A DNA stretch of 48,206 bases from Chloroflexota bacterium (GCA_021787395.1 JAJYLZ010000023.1:1-48206), one strand, 5' to 3'. Counted from the stretch's first letter, positions 15,031-24,031 are shown. Numbers and translations are program-made. The notes: generated by a model from the letters alone, not told the origin.

Positions 15031-15487
15031 GGCGTCCTCCTCTGAATCCGAGGAGGCGATTGTCCTGCTTCGCGCCCTTTCGTCGGAACCAGACCACGCC
15101 AACCGCGCCCACCCCGAGCGCCGCCACGATCGGCGGGATCTGCGACCGCGCACACCCTCCGGGGCACCTTGCCGGCCACCGGGAGTGCCACCGACGTGAC
15201 CAGGCGAGCGAGTCGACCGCTCTGCCTCGTGTGCCCCGGCGTCGGTCCGGAGGCGCCAGGTTCCTGCCCGACCCGTGAGTTTGGGCAGAACCGGGGCGAT
15301 GTCAAGGCCGGCGGGTGGTCCAGTCGCGGGTCGGCTCTGCCTCGAGGGGTAACCCCGGTTGGCGGGACGCGGCCCGATGGGCCCGAACGCGATCGCTTAG
15401 CTGTCGGCCATCCCATCTTCACGCGCCCCCCGTATGCTTCGCCGCCATGGGTAGGCAGAGCCGATCCACACGTAACCGGATAGTGCC
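15031..15487. other. 457-bp divergent intergenic region
   Basis: Between the ChrB-like gene (leftward) and the cyclase gene (rightward). It holds repeat copy A (15199-15258) and a TATGCT -10 candidate (15433-15438) that could serve the cyclase gene. Short open frames here lack ribosome sites and family motifs, and no RNA gene was recognised. Confidence 0.6.
15199..15258 (+). repeat. Imperfect direct repeat, copy A
   Basis: Sixty bases from ACCAGGCGAGC to GGCGCCA, about 80% identical to copy B at 18659-18718. The best-kept parts are the first 11 bases, the central GCCTCGTGTG and the final GGCGCCA. The eight mismatches in the central part are all transitions. The end resembles the 3' end of the tRNA-Arg gene at 14322. 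The two copies bracket the cyclase gene. Confidence 0.7.
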
Positions 15488-18400
15488 GTGGCGCCCCTGA
15501 CCTGCCCCTCGTGCGGGCGGGGGAACCCATCCGACGCATCGTTCTGCATGGGCTGCGGGGCGAAGCTGGGCGCCACAGCCACCGCCCGGGAGTCGCGCAA
15601 GACCGTCACCGCGCTGTTCTGCGATCTCGTGGGCTCCACCTCGCTCGGCGAGCGACACGACCCCGAGGTGCTGCGCCCGCTGCTAGACCGGTACTTCGCC
15701 GAGGCGCGCGAGGCCGTCGAGCGCCACGGCGGCCGCGTCGAGAAGTTCATCGGGGACGCGGTGTCCGCGGTGTTCGGGCTGCCGGCCGCCCACGAGGACG
15801 ACGCGCTGCGGGCGGTCCGGGCTGGGCTCGAACTCCAGGAGCGGCTGGCTCGGCTTCGGGAGGGCTCTCCGGTCCCGCTCGAGGCGCGTGTCGGGATCAC
15901 GACGGGCGAGGTGCTCGTGCCGGGCGGGGGCGCCCCGCTGATCGGCGACGCGATGAACACCGCGTCCCGGCTCCAGTCGGGCGCCGAGCCCGGGCAGGTG
16001 CTCGTGGGCGAGCCGACGTGGCGGCTGGTCCGCGACGCGGTGGCCGCCGAGCCCGCGCCCCCGCTGGCGGCGAGGGGCAAGGCCGAGCCCGTCCCGGCCT
16101 GGCGGGTTCTCGCCGCTGCCGGGTCGCCACCCCGCGAGCGGCGGCTCGACGCCCCGATGGTGGGGCGGGAGCGCGAGGCCGCGGCGGCGGAATCCGCGTA
16201 TCGGCGCGCGGTCGACGAGCGGGCCTGCCGCCTGTTCACCGTCCTCGGCGTCGCGGGAGCCGGCAAGAGCCGCCTCGTCGAGGAGTTCCTCGGGGCGCTC
16301 GGGGGCGGGGCGGAAGTGCTCCGCGGCCGCTGCCTCTCCTACGGCGAGGGCATCACCTGGCTGCCCCTCGCCGAGGCCCTTCGGCCGGCGCTCGGCCTGG
16401 CGGAGTTCCCGTCCGCCGACGACGTCGGCGTCGCCGTCCGCGACGCCGCGGCGGGCGAGGGTCCGGACGCCCCCGCAGTCGCCGCGGGCTTGGGCGGCCT
16501 GTTCGGCCTGCCGGGCGCAGGCAGCGCCGAACAGACGGCGTGGGCGGTGCGGCGCCTCCTCGAGTCCCGCGCCCGGTCGCGCCCAGTCGTCCTGGTCCTC
16601 GATGACCTCCAGTGGGCGGAGCCCGCCCTCCTCGACCTCGTGGAGCACCTCGCCGAGCGCGCAGAGGGACCGCTCCTGCTCCTGTGCATGGCCCGCCCCG
16701 AGCTGCTCGACGCGCGTCCCGGTTGGGGGTCCGTCGGCGCGGCTGACGCCGTCCGGCTCGAGGCGCTCCCGCCGGCGGATGCGGGCGTCCTCATCGACGC
16801 CCTCCTGGGAGGCGCGGCCCTCCCGCCCGAGGCCCGCGAGCGGATCGCCTCGGCGGCCGACGGCAACCCGCTGTTCACCGAAGAGGTCGTGCGGATGCTG
16901 GTCGACGAGGGCCGCCTGGTCCGCGAGGGCGACGGCTGGTCGGTCGCCGGCGACCTCTCGGTGATCAGGATCCCGCCGACGGTGTCAGCCCTGCTCTCCG
17001 CGCGCCTCGACCGGCTTCCCGAGTCCGAGCGCGCCCTGCTCGAGGCGGCCTCGGTCGAGGGGCAGTCCTTCTCCGCCGGCGCGCTCGAGGCCCTGCTGCC
17101 GGAGTCCTCGCGCGACGCGCTCCCCGGGCTGCTCCGCTCGCTCGCGAGGCGGGAGCTGGTCGTCCCGGAGCGCCGCCCTGGCCCGGGCCGAGACGGGTAC
17201 CGCTTCCGCCACCTCCTCATCCGCGACGCGGCGTACGACGCGATCCCGAAAGCCACCCGCGCCCGCCTCCACCTCGCGTTCGCCGACTGGCTCGAGGCCG
17301 CTGCGGGCGACGCGATCGCCGAGCACCGGGAGGTCCTCGGCCACCACCTCGTCCAGGCGCATCGGTACCGCGCGGAGCTGGGCCTCCCCGACGACCGAGG
17401 ACTCCGGATGCGCGCGGCGAGGGCGCTCGGCGAGGCAGGGGCTCGCGCCTACAACGAGCTGGGCGACGGGCGCAGCGCCATGCGTCTGCTGGACGCGGCG
17501 GTCGGTCTCGCCCCCGGCACGGTCGATGCGGCCGTGTGGGGCTGGCAGCTGACGAATGTCGGGTATGTGATCCTGGGCCACCCGCCGGACGGCCGGTCCC
17601 GGGACGTGGACCGAGCCGTGTACGGCGACGAGGTGGCCGACACGATCGCCGCGCGCCTCGCCAGGTTCCTGCGCGAGTTCGCCGACCCCTCGACCATCGA
17701 CCTGGCCGCGGGCAAGCTCGACGACCTCCGCGCGCTCCGGCTGTACCGGGCGCACGGCGTCCGGCACCACGAGCCGGTCGTCCTCCTGAGGCTCTCGGAG
17801 CGGGAGCTCTTCGCCGGTGACCCGGAGGCTGCGGTGGCGTGGGCGCGCGAGGCCCTGCGGGTCGCCGAGGAGCTAAGGTCGCGGCACCATCTCGAGTGGG
17901 CCGCTGGGGACCTCCTCATCGCTCTGGCGGCGGGGCCGACCCCGCTCGGCCAGGTCTCCCTCGAGGCGGGGCGGCTGCTCGAGCGTTGGCGCGGGCAACT
18001 GGCCTCGAGGCTGGTGCTGGCCAGGCGGGCCGAGGCGCGGGCGCTGATGGGGGACGCGGCCGGGGCCCGGGAGGACCTCGACGAGAGCGAGCGGCTCCGG
18101 CTCGCAACCCGCATGCCGGTCGACTTCGTCAATCCGGAGGTTGAGCCCTTCATCGCGCTGGCGAACGGGGACCTGGCCCTCGCCGCGTCCCGGTTCAGCG
18201 AAGCGCTGTCGATGGTCCCCGAACACGGCCAGCTCAACCGGAATGCAATCCTGGTCCTCTTCGCGCGCGTCCTCGTCGACCTTGGACTCGACGGGGAGGC
18301 AGCGCAGGCACTGTCGCCCTTGGGGGCGTCGGTCGTGCTGCACGAACGCGCCACGGACCGCGCACTGCGCGGAAGGCTCCTCGCCCGCAGCGGAGACACC

Positions 18401-18634
18401 GCGGGCGCCCTCGCGCTCAGCGACGAGGCAGCCGCCCTCGTCGCGCCGACCGGCCTCGCGGTGGTCAAGGCCGACGTCGCGCTCGACAGGGCGCACGTCC
18501 TGCTCGAGGCCGGGCGCGTCGAGGAGGCGCGCGCGAGCGCCGAGGACGCCCTGCGCCGCTACCGGGCGAAGGAGCATGCGATCGGGGCGCGGTCGGCGCT
18601 GACGTTGGTGGGGCGGGCCTCGAGCAGCGGGTGA
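15488..18634 (+). CDS. Zinc ribbon-class III adenylate cyclase-AAA ATPase-TPR regulator
   Basis: A 1048-residue multidomain protein. Residues 6-26 are a zinc ribbon (CPSCG and CMGCG). About 37-205 is a class III nucleotide cyclase with both metal Asp residues (FCDLVGSTS and KFIGDAV), Lys in KFIGD, and the GDAMNTASRLQ segment that carries the adenine-specifying Asp and the Asn-x3-Arg transition-state pair, so an active adenylate cyclase is likely. From about 218 comes an AAA/STAND-type ATPase with Walker A GVAGAGKSRL (near 255) and Walker B VVLVLDDLQWAEP (near 370), followed by a winged-helix-like and a long TPR-like helical half (about 600-1048). Such proteins are thought to be cytosolic signal integrators. 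GTG start without a clear ribosome site. Flanked by the 60-bp repeats. Confidence 0.9.
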   Translation: MAPLTCPSCGRGNPSDASFCMGCGAKLGATATARESRKTVTALFCDLVGSTSLGERHDPEVLRPLLDRYFAEAREAVERHGGRVEKFIGDAVSAVFGLPAAHEDDALRAVRAGLELQERLARLREGSPVPLEARVGITTGEVLVPGGGAPLIGDAMNTASRLQSGAEPGQVLVGEPTWRLVRDAVAAEPAPPLAARGKAEPVPAWRVLAAAGSPPRERRLDAPMVGREREAAAAESAYRRAVDERACRLFTVLGVAGAGKSRLVEEFLGALGGGAEVLRGRCLSYGEGITWLPLAEALRPALGLAEFPSADDVGVAVRDAAAGEGPDAPAVAAGLGGLFGLPGAGSAEQTAWAVRRLLESRARSRPVVLVLDDLQWAEPALLDLVEHLAERAEGPLLLLCMARPELLDARPGWGSVGAADAVRLEALPPADAGVLIDALLGGAALPPEARERIASAADGNPLFTEEVVRMLVDEGRLVREGDGWSVAGDLSVIRIPPTVSALLSARLDRLPESERALLEAASVEGQSFSAGALEALLPESSRDALPGLLRSLARRELVVPERRPGPGRDGYRFRHLLIRDAAYDAIPKATRARLHLAFADWLEAAAGDAIAEHREVLGHHLVQAHRYRAELGLPDDRGLRMRAARALGEAGARAYNELGDGRSAMRLLDAAVGLAPGTVDAAVWGWQLTNVGYVILGHPPDGRSRDVDRAVYGDEVADTIAARLARFLREFADPSTIDLAAGKLDDLRALRLYRAHGVRHHEPVVLLRLSERELFAGDPEAAVAWAREALRVAEELRSRHHLEWAAGDLLIALAAGPTPLGQVSLEAGRLLERWRGQLASRLVLARRAEARALMGDAAGAREDLDESERLRLATRMPVDFVNPEVEPFIALANGDLALAASRFSEALSMVPEHGQLNRNAILVLFARVLVDLGLDGEAAQALSPLGASVVLHERATDRALRGRLLARSGDTAGALALSDEAAALVAPTGLAVVKADVALDRAHVLLEAGRVEEARASAEDALRRYRAKEHAIGARSALTLVGRASSSG

Positions 18635-18658
18635 GCGGGCTGGCCCACGGCGCCGCGT

Positions 18659-18718
18659 ACCAGGCGAGCAGGTCAGTCGTCTTGCCTCGTGTGCCCGGCG
18701 TCCGTCCGGGGGGCGCCA
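18659..18718 (+). repeat. Imperfect direct repeat, copy B
   Basis: Partner of copy A, starting 25 bp after the cyclase stop. It ends GTCCGTCC-GGGGGG-CGCCA, which equals the last 18 bases of the tRNA-Arg gene (14380-14397) apart from one extra G. It lies in the 290-bp gap before the hydrogenase-like genes, which otherwise shows only a weak TATGGT box (18869-18874). Confidence 0.7.
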
Positions 18719-18924
18719 CGGCCACAAGGCCGGGCCGTCCTCTGCCTCCGCGGCTGCCAGCCCGAAGGACGGCCACGGGGCCGGGACGGGCTCGTTCACG
18801 TCATGGCCCGGTCCGTCCGGCTCGGCCGATGCCTTCCACCGGCAGAGGCCGCCGGCGGGGCAGGTCGGTATGGTGAACCCGAGGACGCTCGCCGGGCGGT
18901 CGCCCGTGCGGGCTGACCAGATGA

Positions 18925-21045
18925 ATGATGGGCGGCCTCGGCGCAATCCTGCTCCTGGTCGCGGCGCCGCCGGCGGTGGCGGCGCTCATGCGGCTGCCGT
19001 CGATCGGCTCCCGCCGTCTGCCGCGAGACCTGCTCGCCTGCGCCGCCGTGGCGAGCACCGTCATCGGGCTGGCGGCGCTGCTGGGCGGCTGTCCGGTCCT
19101 CGGACGAGCCGAACGGTTCGAGGTCAGCCTCGGACCCCTCGATCCGGCGGCGGCTCCGGCGGGGGCAGCATGGTCGCTCGCACCGGCGGCCATCGCGCTC
19201 GTCTTCCTCGCGATCGCACTGCGCACCCGAACCCTGGCGCTCGTCGGCCTCGCCGGCGCGCACCTGTTCGTCGAGGTCGGTGCGGCATCCGCGCAGCTCG
19301 CCGCGGCGCCCGAGGCCGCGGGCCGTGGCGGGCTCGTGGTCGACCCCCTCGCCGCGACCCTCCTCGGTGTCTCGGTCCTCGTCGGCGGGGTCATCATCGT
19401 GTACGCCCTCGCGTACCCGCCCGTCCATCTCGCCCAGAGGGGGATCGACCCCGCCCGAGCGGGGTCGAGCGTCGCGTGGCTGCTGGTGTTCGTCGCCGCG
19501 ATGAACCTGCTGGTCCTCGCCGACGACCTTCGACTCCTCATCGTCGGGTGGGAGCTGACGACCCTGTGCAGCGTCATGCTGATCGCCTTCGACGGCGACG
19601 CGGCGGCCCTCGGGGCCGGGCGGCGCGCGCTCGCCTACGGGCTCGCCGGCGGCGTCGCGCTCGGCGCGGCCGAGTGGCTGGCGGGCCCGAACGCCCGCCT
19701 CTCGGGCCTTCTCGTCGACGGCGGCGGGACGGCCCCCGTCGCCGTGCCGCTCGTGCTCGGCGGGGCGATCCTCGCCGCCGCGATGAAGTCGGCTCTCGTG
19801 CCGTTCCAGGGCTGGCTGCTCGGCGCGATGGTCGCGGCCGCGCCGGTCAGCGCGCTCCTCCATGCCAGCGCGATGGTGAACGCGGGCTCGTACCTCCTCA
19901 TGCGGCTCTCTCCGGCGATCGCGGACCAGGAGCCCCTGGGGCCGCTCGTCGTGCTGCTGGGCGCCGTCAGCTTCGCCGCCGCCGCGCTGGCTGCGCTCCG
20001 CCAGCACGACCTCAAGCGCATCCTCGCGCTCTCGACGGTCTCCACGCTCGGGCTGACGACGGCGGCGGCCGGAATCGGCTCGAGCGCTGCCCTGTCGGCC
20101 GGGCTGCTGCTGCTCGTCTTCCACGCCGTCGCGAAGGCGCTCGCCTTCCTGTCGGTGGGCACGCTGGAGCAGGCGACCGGCACGCGCGAGCTGGAGGACC
20201 TCGCGGGGGCGCTGCGGACGGCCCCGCTCCTGGCGGCCCCGCTCGCGATCGCCGCCGCCACCCTCGCCCTGCCGCCATTCGGCCTGACCGTCGCGAAGTG
20301 GGCCATCATCGAGGCCGGCGCGCGGAACGTCGCGTTCGTGGTGCTGCTCGCCCTCGGCGGGGCGGCCTACCTGGCCCTCTGGACGGGCGTGGTGGGGCGG
20401 CTGCTGGTGCGTCGCCGCTCCGGATCCGTCGCCCGGGGCGCCGCGGAGCCTGGCGTCGTGGCCTCCGCCGACGAGGCATCCCCCGGCGCTCCGACGCCCG
20501 GCCGCCGGCTGCCCCGCCGACAGCTGGCGGCCGTGGCCGTCCTCGCCGTCGCCTCGCTCGGCGGTCTCGTGCTCGCGGCCCCGCTCGCTGCCTGGCTCAC
20601 CGACCCCGCCGCCCGGACCGTGGTCGGGAGCGGCGCGGGGCCCGGACTGGCTGCAGGCTGGTCCGTGGCGCTCGGGACCGGCGGATTCGAGGTCCCGCTC
20701 GTCGCCGGCCTGCTCCTCGCCGCCAGCGTCGCCGCCGTCCTGGCCGCCGCCCGTGTGCGCGGCGAGGCGCCGGCTGCGTACCTGTCGGGCGCAGGGATCG
20801 CCGCCCGGCCGGGGACCCTCCATCGGGCTCCGGGCGGCCGCACGGCACTCGCTCGGAGCGGCGGCTTCTACTGGGGCGGCGGGACGCTCGCCTGGGGCAG
20901 CGACAGCGACGCCGCCGGCGTCCCGAACGGGAGCGTCGGCCGCCCCGCGGCGCTCGTAGGCTGGGTCCTCGTCGCGAGCCTCGTCACCGCCGCGGTCCTC
21001 GCGGCGGTGCTCCTGGGGACGGCGGGGCCCGGCGCGCCGGGATGA
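18925..21045 (+). CDS. hyfB: Hydrogenase-4 subunit B-like antiporter-type membrane subunit
   Basis: A 706-residue polytopic protein of the NuoL/MrpA/HyfB proton-pumping family. The channel residues are kept: Glu in GWELTTLCSVML, Lys in AAMKSALVPFQGWLLGAM, HAS in the broken helix ALLHASAMVNAGSYLLMR, Lys in FHAVAKALAFLSVG and Lys in PPFGLTVAKW. About 14-16 helices, with a polar Arg/Pro/Ala-rich loop at about 490-535 and a poorly conserved C-terminal part. An in-frame stop directly precedes the ATG at 18925, fixing the start to 18925 or 18928. First of four overlapping genes with NuoH-, NuoB- and NuoCD-like proteins, so it should be the ion-pumping arm of that complex. Confidence 0.88.
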   Translation: MMGGLGAILLLVAAPPAVAALMRLPSIGSRRLPRDLLACAAVASTVIGLAALLGGCPVLGRAERFEVSLGPLDPAAAPAGAAWSLAPAAIALVFLAIALRTRTLALVGLAGAHLFVEVGAASAQLAAAPEAAGRGGLVVDPLAATLLGVSVLVGGVIIVYALAYPPVHLAQRGIDPARAGSSVAWLLVFVAAMNLLVLADDLRLLIVGWELTTLCSVMLIAFDGDAAALGAGRRALAYGLAGGVALGAAEWLAGPNARLSGLLVDGGGTAPVAVPLVLGGAILAAAMKSALVPFQGWLLGAMVAAAPVSALLHASAMVNAGSYLLMRLSPAIADQEPLGPLVVLLGAVSFAAAALAALRQHDLKRILALSTVSTLGLTTAAAGIGSSAALSAGLLLLVFHAVAKALAFLSVGTLEQATGTRELEDLAGALRTAPLLAAPLAIAAATLALPPFGLTVAKWAIIEAGARNVAFVVLLALGGAAYLALWTGVVGRLLVRRRSGSVARGAAEPGVVASADEASPGAPTPGRRLPRRQLAAVAVLAVASLGGLVLAAPLAAWLTDPAARTVVGSGAGPGLAAGWSVALGTGGFEVPLVAGLLLAASVAAVLAAARVRGEAPAAYLSGAGIAARPGTLHRAPGGRTALARSGGFYWGGGTLAWGSDSDAAGVPNGSVGRPAALVGWVLVASLVTAAVLAAVLLGTAGPGAPG

Positions 21046-21065
21046 GCGATGAGGAGGACGTGGCG

Positions 21066-21947
21066 ATGATCCCGCTCGACCCTCTCGCCGCCCTGGTCGT
21101 CGCAGGCGGGACGCTTCTCGCGCCGGTCGCGGTGGGCCTGCTGATCGGAGTCGACCGCAAGGCGAACGCGGCGGTGCAGCTGCGCGTCGGGCCGCCGGTC
21201 CTGCAGCCGCTCTACGACGTCACGAAGCTGCTGGCCAAGGCGAGCGCGGGGAGCGACCGGGTCGCGGCGGGACTCCTGGCCGCGCACCTCGTCTTGGCCG
21301 CCGGTTCGTTCGCGCTCATCCTGGCCGGCGGGGACCTGCTCGTCGCGGTCCTCGTCCTCGGAGCGGCGAACCTGTCGTTCATCCTGGCGGCGTCGGCGGT
21401 CGAGTCGCCCTTCGCGCAGCTGGGCGCGGGGCGCGAGCTCGTCGTCCTCGTGGCGACCGAGCCCCTCCTCATCCTCGTCGTCGTCGCGTACGCGCTGGCG
21501 GCTGGATCGTTCTCGAGCGCCGCGATCGCAGCGGGCTCGCCGTACATGGTCGCCGTGCCCACCCTCGCCCTTCCGCTCGCGGTCCTCCTGTCGGCGACCC
21601 TGCGCAAGTCGCCCTTCGACCTCGCGAGCTCCCATCACGGGCACCAGGAGCTCGTGAAGGGCTCCACGACGGAGATGGCCGGAGGCTGGCTCGCGATCGC
21701 GGAGCTCGGGCACTGGTACGAGGCGGCCGTCATCCTCGCGCTCATCGTCCTCGCCGCCGCTCGACTGCCCGTCGTGGCTGCCGCGCTCGTCGCCGCGCTC
21801 TACGCGATCGTGATCGTCGCCGACAACACCCTGCCCCGCGCGACCTGGCGAGCGGCGCTCGCGATCGCGTGGGCCGTCGGCGGCGGCGGCGCGGCGATCG
21901 CGCTGGTGACGGCGGTCCTCGCCTCGACGAAAGGGGCGATGGGATGA
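21066..21947 (+). CDS. hyfC: Hydrogenase-4 subunit C-like (NuoH-type) membrane subunit
   Basis: A 293-residue, eight-helix protein of the NuoH/HycD/EchB family that anchors the hydrophilic arm. Recognisable are LRVGPPVLQPLYDVTKLLAK, ESPFAQLGAGRELVVLVATEPLL and RKSPFDLASSHHGHQELVKGSTTEMAGGWLAIAELGHWYE; the last is the group 4 hydrogenase variant of the loop. The ATG at 21066 is preferred because GAGGAGG lies 8 nt upstream; an ATG at 21042 overlaps the hyfB stop and would add eight polar residues. Its stop overlaps the next start (ATGA). Confidence 0.88.
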   Translation: MIPLDPLAALVVAGGTLLAPVAVGLLIGVDRKANAAVQLRVGPPVLQPLYDVTKLLAKASAGSDRVAAGLLAAHLVLAAGSFALILAGGDLLVAVLVLGAANLSFILAASAVESPFAQLGAGRELVVLVATEPLLILVVVAYALAAGSFSSAAIAAGSPYMVAVPTLALPLAVLLSATLRKSPFDLASSHHGHQELVKGSTTEMAGGWLAIAELGHWYEAAVILALIVLAAARLPVVAAALVAALYAIVIVADNTLPRATWRAALAIAWAVGGGGAAIALVTAVLASTKGAMG

Positions 21948-22525
21948 GCGCCGACCGCCCCTTCCGGCGATGGGTGCGCCGATCGCGGGTCCGCTCGCCC
22001 TGGCTCGTCCACTTCGACTGCGGCGGCTGCAACGGCTGCGACATCGAGGTGCTCGACATGCTCACGCCGCGCTACTCCGCGGAGCGGCTCGGGGTGGTCA
22101 ACGTGGGCGACCCGCGCCAGGCGGACGTGCTCGTCGTCACGGGGCCCGCCAACCCGCGGAATGCCGAGGTCCTGCGGGCCGTCTACGACCAGATGCTCGA
22201 GCCCAAGGTCGTCGTGGCGGCGGGGTCGTGCGCGGCGCACGGCGGGATCTTCCGCGGAGCGTCCAACGTCCTCGGCGGCGTGGGCGAAGTTGTCCCGGTC
22301 GACGTCTTCGTCCCGGGCTGCCCACCGCCCCCCTGGCGGATCCTGGCCGGGATCATCGATGCCGTCCCGCTGCTCGCGGACGTACGGCCGCCGCGCTCTC
22401 CGTCCGGGGGGCCGTCGCGACCCGAGCCCCTGCGCGTCGCCCCGGACGACCGGCCGGCCAAGGGGCAGGTCGACCCGGCGATTGACGCGCACGACGCCGA
22501 CCTCGAGAGCGTCACCGTCCCATGA
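21944..22525 (+). CDS. hyfI: [NiFe]-hydrogenase small subunit-like protein (NuoB/HyfI type)
   Basis: A 193-residue NuoB-like subunit that should hold the proximal 4Fe-4S cluster. The four ligands are visible: Cys29 and Cys32 in CNGCDIE, Cys96 in GSCAAHGGIF and Cys126 in VPGCPPPPWRIL; Cys26 is an extra one just before. The first ~20 residues are basic, and the last ~55 residues (RPPRSPSGGPSRPEP onward) are a polar, Pro-rich tail not usual in the family. Both ends overlap neighbours by four bases. The gap-free order B-C-I-G suggests a fixed complex. Confidence 0.88.
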   Translation: MSADRPFRRWVRRSRVRSPWLVHFDCGGCNGCDIEVLDMLTPRYSAERLGVVNVGDPRQADVLVVTGPANPRNAEVLRAVYDQMLEPKVVVAAGSCAAHGGIFRGASNVLGGVGEVVPVDVFVPGCPPPPWRILAGIIDAVPLLADVRPPRSPSGGPSRPEPLRVAPDDRPAKGQVDPAIDAHDADLESVTVP

Positions 22526-23982
22526 GAGCCGCGCTCGACTCCCGCCTGGTCGGGGCCGCCGAGCTGCCCGCGGAGGCGCGCCGGCTGCGCGAACAGGGCT
22601 GGCGGTTCGTCACCGCGACCGCCCTGCCGCGGGACGGCGGCTGGACGGTCCTCTACCACTTCGAGCGCGGCGGACGCCTCGCGCATCTGCGGCTCGAGGT
22701 CGGCCGCGGTGGGCACGTCCCCGCCATCGACGAGAGCTGCCCGGGCGCCTACCTCGTCGAGAACGAGATGCACGAGCTCCAGGCGGTCCCCGTCACGGGC
22801 ATGGCGCTCGACTACGGCGGCAGGCTCTACCGAGACCTCGTCGTCTCGGACGGCGAGGCGGCCGAGACGCCCGCCGAGACGGCCGGGCCTCCGTCCGAGC
22901 GGCCGACGACCGTCGTGCCGTTCGGGCCCCAGCACCCCGTCCTCGCCGAGCCGATCCAGCTCGAGCTCTCGCTCCACGGCGACGTGGTGGCCGACGTGTC
23001 CCTCGGCCTCGGCTACGTCCATCGCGCGATCGAGGCCGAGGCGGAGCGCCGGCCGTTCGACGAGGACGTCCTGCTGCTCGAGCGCGTCTGCGGCATCTGC
23101 TCCGTCGCGCACGGCGTCGCGTACGCCCAGGCGGTCGAGGCGCTCGCGGGCGTCGAGGTCCCGCGACGGGCCCGGCTCATCCGGACGTTCTTCTTCGAGC
23201 TGACCCGCCTCCACTCCCACCTGCTCTGGCTCGGGCTCGCGGCCGACTCGATCGGGTTCGAGGCACTCTTCCAGTCCTGCTGGCGCGTCCGAGAGGGCAT
23301 CCTCGACCTGTTTGCGGCCACGGCCGGCGCGCGGGTCATCATCTCGATCGCGGTCCTCGGCGGCGTCCGCGCCGACCTGCCCGTCGCCGACCTCGGCTTC
23401 GTGCGGCGGAGGCTCGACGAGCTCGAGACCGATCTCGACGGGATCGCGCCGTTCGTCCTCGGCGACGAGGCGCTGGCGCGGCGGCTCGCGGGAGTCGGCC
23501 GGATCACGCACGAGGACGCAGCCGCGCTCGGGGCCGTGGGCCCGACCGCGCGCGCCTCGGGCGTCGCGCTCGACGTCCGCCTCACCGGATACGCCGGATA
23601 CGACGAGCTCGCGGTCGAGCCGGTCGTCGAGACCGGCGGCGACGCCCTCGCGCGCGTCCTCGTGCGCTGGCGCGAGATCGGCCGCTCGCTCGCGCTCTGC
23701 CGGGAGACGCTGGCGCTCCTCGAGACGGCCCCCGGTCCGCTGCGGGTCCGGGTGCCGCCCATCCTCCGCGGCGAGGCGATCGCCCGCGTCGAGGCGCCCC
23801 GCGGGGAGCTCTTCTACTACGTCGCGGCCGACGGCGGGCCGTGCCCGTCCCGCGTCAGGATCCGGACGCCCACGTTCGCGAACCTGCCGGCGCTGGTGAG
23901 GATGCTGCCGGGGACGCAGATGGCGGCGGTGCCGGTCGCCCTCCTCTCGATCGACCCCTGCCTCTCCTGCACGGAGCGATAG
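22522..23982 (+). CDS. hyfG: Group 4 [NiFe]-hydrogenase large subunit-like protein (NuoC-NuoD fusion)
   Basis: A 486-residue fusion: residues 1-115 resemble the NuoC/30-kDa domain (HFERGG, IDESCPGAYLVENEMHELQAV), and from about 130 it is the NuoD/large-subunit fold (FGPQHPVLAEPIQLEL, GYVHRAIEAEAERRPFDEDV). Both Ni-ligand motifs are intact: ERVCGICSVAHG (Cys190/Cys193) and IDPCLSCTER (Cys480/Cys483). True complex I NuoD lacks these cysteines, so this is a hydrogenase-type active site. The protein stops exactly at the Arg of DPCxxCxxR, where maturation proteases cut HycE-type precursors, so no cleavable tail is encoded. No hyp genes or protease gene are in the window. Confidence 0.9.
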   Translation: MRAALDSRLVGAAELPAEARRLREQGWRFVTATALPRDGGWTVLYHFERGGRLAHLRLEVGRGGHVPAIDESCPGAYLVENEMHELQAVPVTGMALDYGGRLYRDLVVSDGEAAETPAETAGPPSERPTTVVPFGPQHPVLAEPIQLELSLHGDVVADVSLGLGYVHRAIEAEAERRPFDEDVLLLERVCGICSVAHGVAYAQAVEALAGVEVPRRARLIRTFFFELTRLHSHLLWLGLAADSIGFEALFQSCWRVREGILDLFAATAGARVIISIAVLGGVRADLPVADLGFVRRRLDELETDLDGIAPFVLGDEALARRLAGVGRITHEDAAALGAVGPTARASGVALDVRLTGYAGYDELAVEPVVETGGDALARVLVRWREIGRSLALCRETLALLETAPGPLRVRVPPILRGEAIARVEAPRGELFYYVAADGGPCPSRVRIRTPTFANLPALVRMLPGTQMAAVPVALLSIDPCLSCTER

Positions 23983-24031
23983 CCACGTTGGCCGAGCGCT
24001 GGGAGCGTCGGCTGCGCGCGGTGCGGGCGGG

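Noticed and set aside
15199..15258. Repeat copies A and B as degenerate tRNA genes
   Set aside because: Only the 3' ~18 bases resemble the tRNA; there is no TTCGA loop, anticodon arm or D-arm in either copy.
18870..21065. 1025-codon frame that would fuse a protein to the NuoH-like subunit
   Set aside because: The upstream 700 codons are an out-of-frame reading of hyfB without sequence logic; GAGGAGG before 21066 marks the real start.
18925..23982. Interpretation as an ordinary complex I (nuo) fragment
   Set aside because: The large subunit has both CxxC Ni-ligand motifs, which NuoD lacks, and the NuoH-like loop is the group 4 hydrogenase form.
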